Below are positions 44,801-44,993 of a DNA stretch of 44,993 nt, one piece after another. The stretch spans positions 1-44,993 of the forward strand of contig UQUV01000025.1 in assembly GCA_900544305.1 (NCBI GenBank). Reading direction: 5' to 3'. This DNA comes from an uncultured Porphyromonadaceae bacterium (GTDB lineage: Bacteria > Bacteroidota > Bacteroidia > Bacteroidales > Muribaculaceae). The position numbers and the translations under genes are program-made. The notes beneath the pieces were generated by a model that saw only the letters and a list, made by a program, of their open reading frames with translations, did not search any database and was not told where the DNA came from. How positions within the stretch are numbered: the first letter of the stretch is position 1; each line of letters opens with the position of its first letter.

Positions 44801-44928
44801 AATTTATTGTTTTCAATCCTATCCAACTCTTTCTGATGCTCAATTCTAAGCCTAAAACAATCAATCGGATCCGGTGTCTTTACTCCCAACTCTTTCAACA
44901 AATTTCGAAAGCTTAGACTTTTATCCAT
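41824..44928 (-). CDS. SF1 (Upf1-like) helicase/ATPase, AT-rich and probably acquired
   Basis: A 1034-residue protein of the UvrD/Upf1-like superfamily 1. The ATPase core has the Walker A loop FGPPGTGKTTVLAN (~583-596), motif Ia LVLAPTNKACDVL (~622-634), Walker B VFIDEASMIPLYEI (~696-709), motif III ISGDPFQIEPI (~725-735), QYRSIP (~772-777), GSAHGFQGDQCDIVI (motif V, ~900) and NVAISRASDYFFLLIP (motif VI, ~940). The first ~570 residues match no family I know; they include a Lys/Arg/Glu-rich coiled-coil linker (~305-440). Its base composition is far richer in A/T than all other genes here, and codon use differs, which suggests recent gain. It could unwind RNA or DNA in defence, repair or a mobile element. 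The ATG at 44928 is near the window end, so its promoter region may be beyond it. Confidence 0.85.
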   Translation of the reverse strand: MDKSLSFRNLLKELGVKTPDPIDCFRLRIEHQKELDRIENNKLIASIIEYWRSCDVEGQKNLIELIRKKFLFYGIDISIGNNSLYWVPFDLLYKDDVILRKYFKASGLEKKYFIEKSQYKEAIEVVGGKVFDDFLSKLEFKERPEYQRKKTWLGYYEKTKRKHTRITDKQVCSIEGLENILYSWDELGDSKELSHFIWELICFYHHRDNIFENDKSTYVLYKTEYVQDWGSCSMLNAICRAKWLYINGEYRCLSDIYKEDLIANDYACDDRLMSELNIESKPNIREENEISNMSKETRETFALGQIAKKLGIASEKDFEEKMAEFAALKKEKGERIALQKQRQLRTERRRQNEEFNGFPVRERSKEVLADDFNMPDNDSAKLSQHNSMKSAKNLDEILEGFEEKVKIQRDEIEQIANFRERIGFVEKYSYEWLLLLMQLEVSSQGTQGASGKKSLYVAFDRLTLNPHNEKMIVLSDASRYVPMSLEEMDTLPITFVFKNNTQEKLCFDSVSVKEDCIILKCGNNSTKSIELLKNNVNNLSYAYLEVNEPIEIITEWQNRIKELNFAFSDSVKANLRSDIEFIFGPPGTGKTTVLANRINDLINGTEQELKILVLAPTNKACDVLTRKLFEVCDGNDKWIWRFEKTDDSFIEDEELVYKRHCQINAQKKVCVISTIARYAFDGFADGELRVLDWDYVFIDEASMIPLYEILPPVYNCNSKRIIISGDPFQIEPIVNIDIWQGENIYKMINLQDFAKPITEPLQYDVTTLMTQYRSIPVIGELFSNYLYGGKLLHNKTEEQHRILHMGIDENPLNIITFPVGKESIFDLKRLSKSNIQVYSVLFTVEFLKYISKNIFENHRLEAIKIGVISPYSAEIQAIQKIYNQSCQFYENIDVIFGSAHGFQGDQCDIVIAVMNPPASGLKRAADMTFINNANILNVAISRASDYFFLLIPGKEYECFNSLYEIKKIGRQMMALRCKSYTSDELEQLMFGEPMHIERNTYVTSHKMTNVFNSPFTKYEIRIDENAIDVQINDV

Positions 44929-44993
44929 TAGTTCTTTATTTTAATAGTCCGTTAAAAATTCAACATATCGGCTAAGCGGCTTCCGCCACAAAG
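44929..44993. other. Window end upstream of the helicase gene
   Basis: Sixty-five bases without a recognisable feature. The last 25 bases return to a higher G+C content (GGCTAAGCGGCTTCCGCC), which may mark the edge of the acquired segment or the tail of another gene. Confidence 0.3.

Overview
The window reads as chromosomal DNA of a member of the Bacteroidota, most likely order Bacteroidales. Several things point there: TAnnTTTG-type -7 promoter boxes with no E. coli-like elements, a DUF2723 membrane glycosyltransferase, DUF5689 and TonB-receptor lipoprotein/porin genes, PepSY-like tandem secreted proteins, a meso-diaminopimelate-type MurE, and weak or absent Shine-Dalgarno sequences. I see no tRNA, rRNA, CRISPR array or complete insertion sequence.

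Layout. Positions 1-347 are AT-rich with no convincing gene. From 420 to 10634 all genes lie on the minus strand: a mannose-1-phosphate guanylyltransferase, an NhaC-type antiporter, a PAP2 phosphatase, and a three-gene unit of secreted nuclease/phosphatase, TonB-dependent receptor and DUF5689/DUF6359 lipoprotein. The unit looks like a small nutrient-capture system, perhaps for phosphodiesters or nucleic acids. A divergent intergenic region (10635-11111) separates it from an 18-kb plus-strand division and cell-wall (dcw) operon: rsmH, ftsL-like, PBP/ftsI, murE, mraY, murD, ftsW, murG, murC, ftsQ, ftsA, an FtsZ-like paralogue, ftsZ, a GatB/YqeY gene and serS, closed by a strong terminator at 28990-29014. 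This makes lipid-linked peptidoglycan precursor, moves and polymerises it at the septum, and builds the Z-ring.

The right third mixes minus-strand genes (queG, polysaccharide deacetylase, DUF2723, a histidine kinase/response regulator pair, two tandem PepSY-like secreted proteins and a PurF-like amidotransferase paralogue) with plus-strand genes (a PLP aminotransferase, an ECF sigma factor and its four-helix membrane partner). It ends with a large AT-rich SF1 helicase gene that looks acquired.

Most notable is a second, clearly degenerate FtsZ (24646-25734) placed between ftsA and the normal ftsZ. It keeps the tubulin fold and the two T7-loop aspartates. It has lost the glycine-rich T3 loop, an intact T1 P-loop, one glycine of the T4 signature, and the C-terminal tail used for partner binding. 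It shares a distinctive N-terminal extension with its neighbour, so it looks like an in-place duplication that became a non-canonical partner or regulator of the Z-ring. Other points: the PurF-like protein lacks the N-terminal catalytic cysteine, the intergenic repeats near 39 kb carry a covarying hairpin, and the FtsA nucleotide-binding motifs are unusual.
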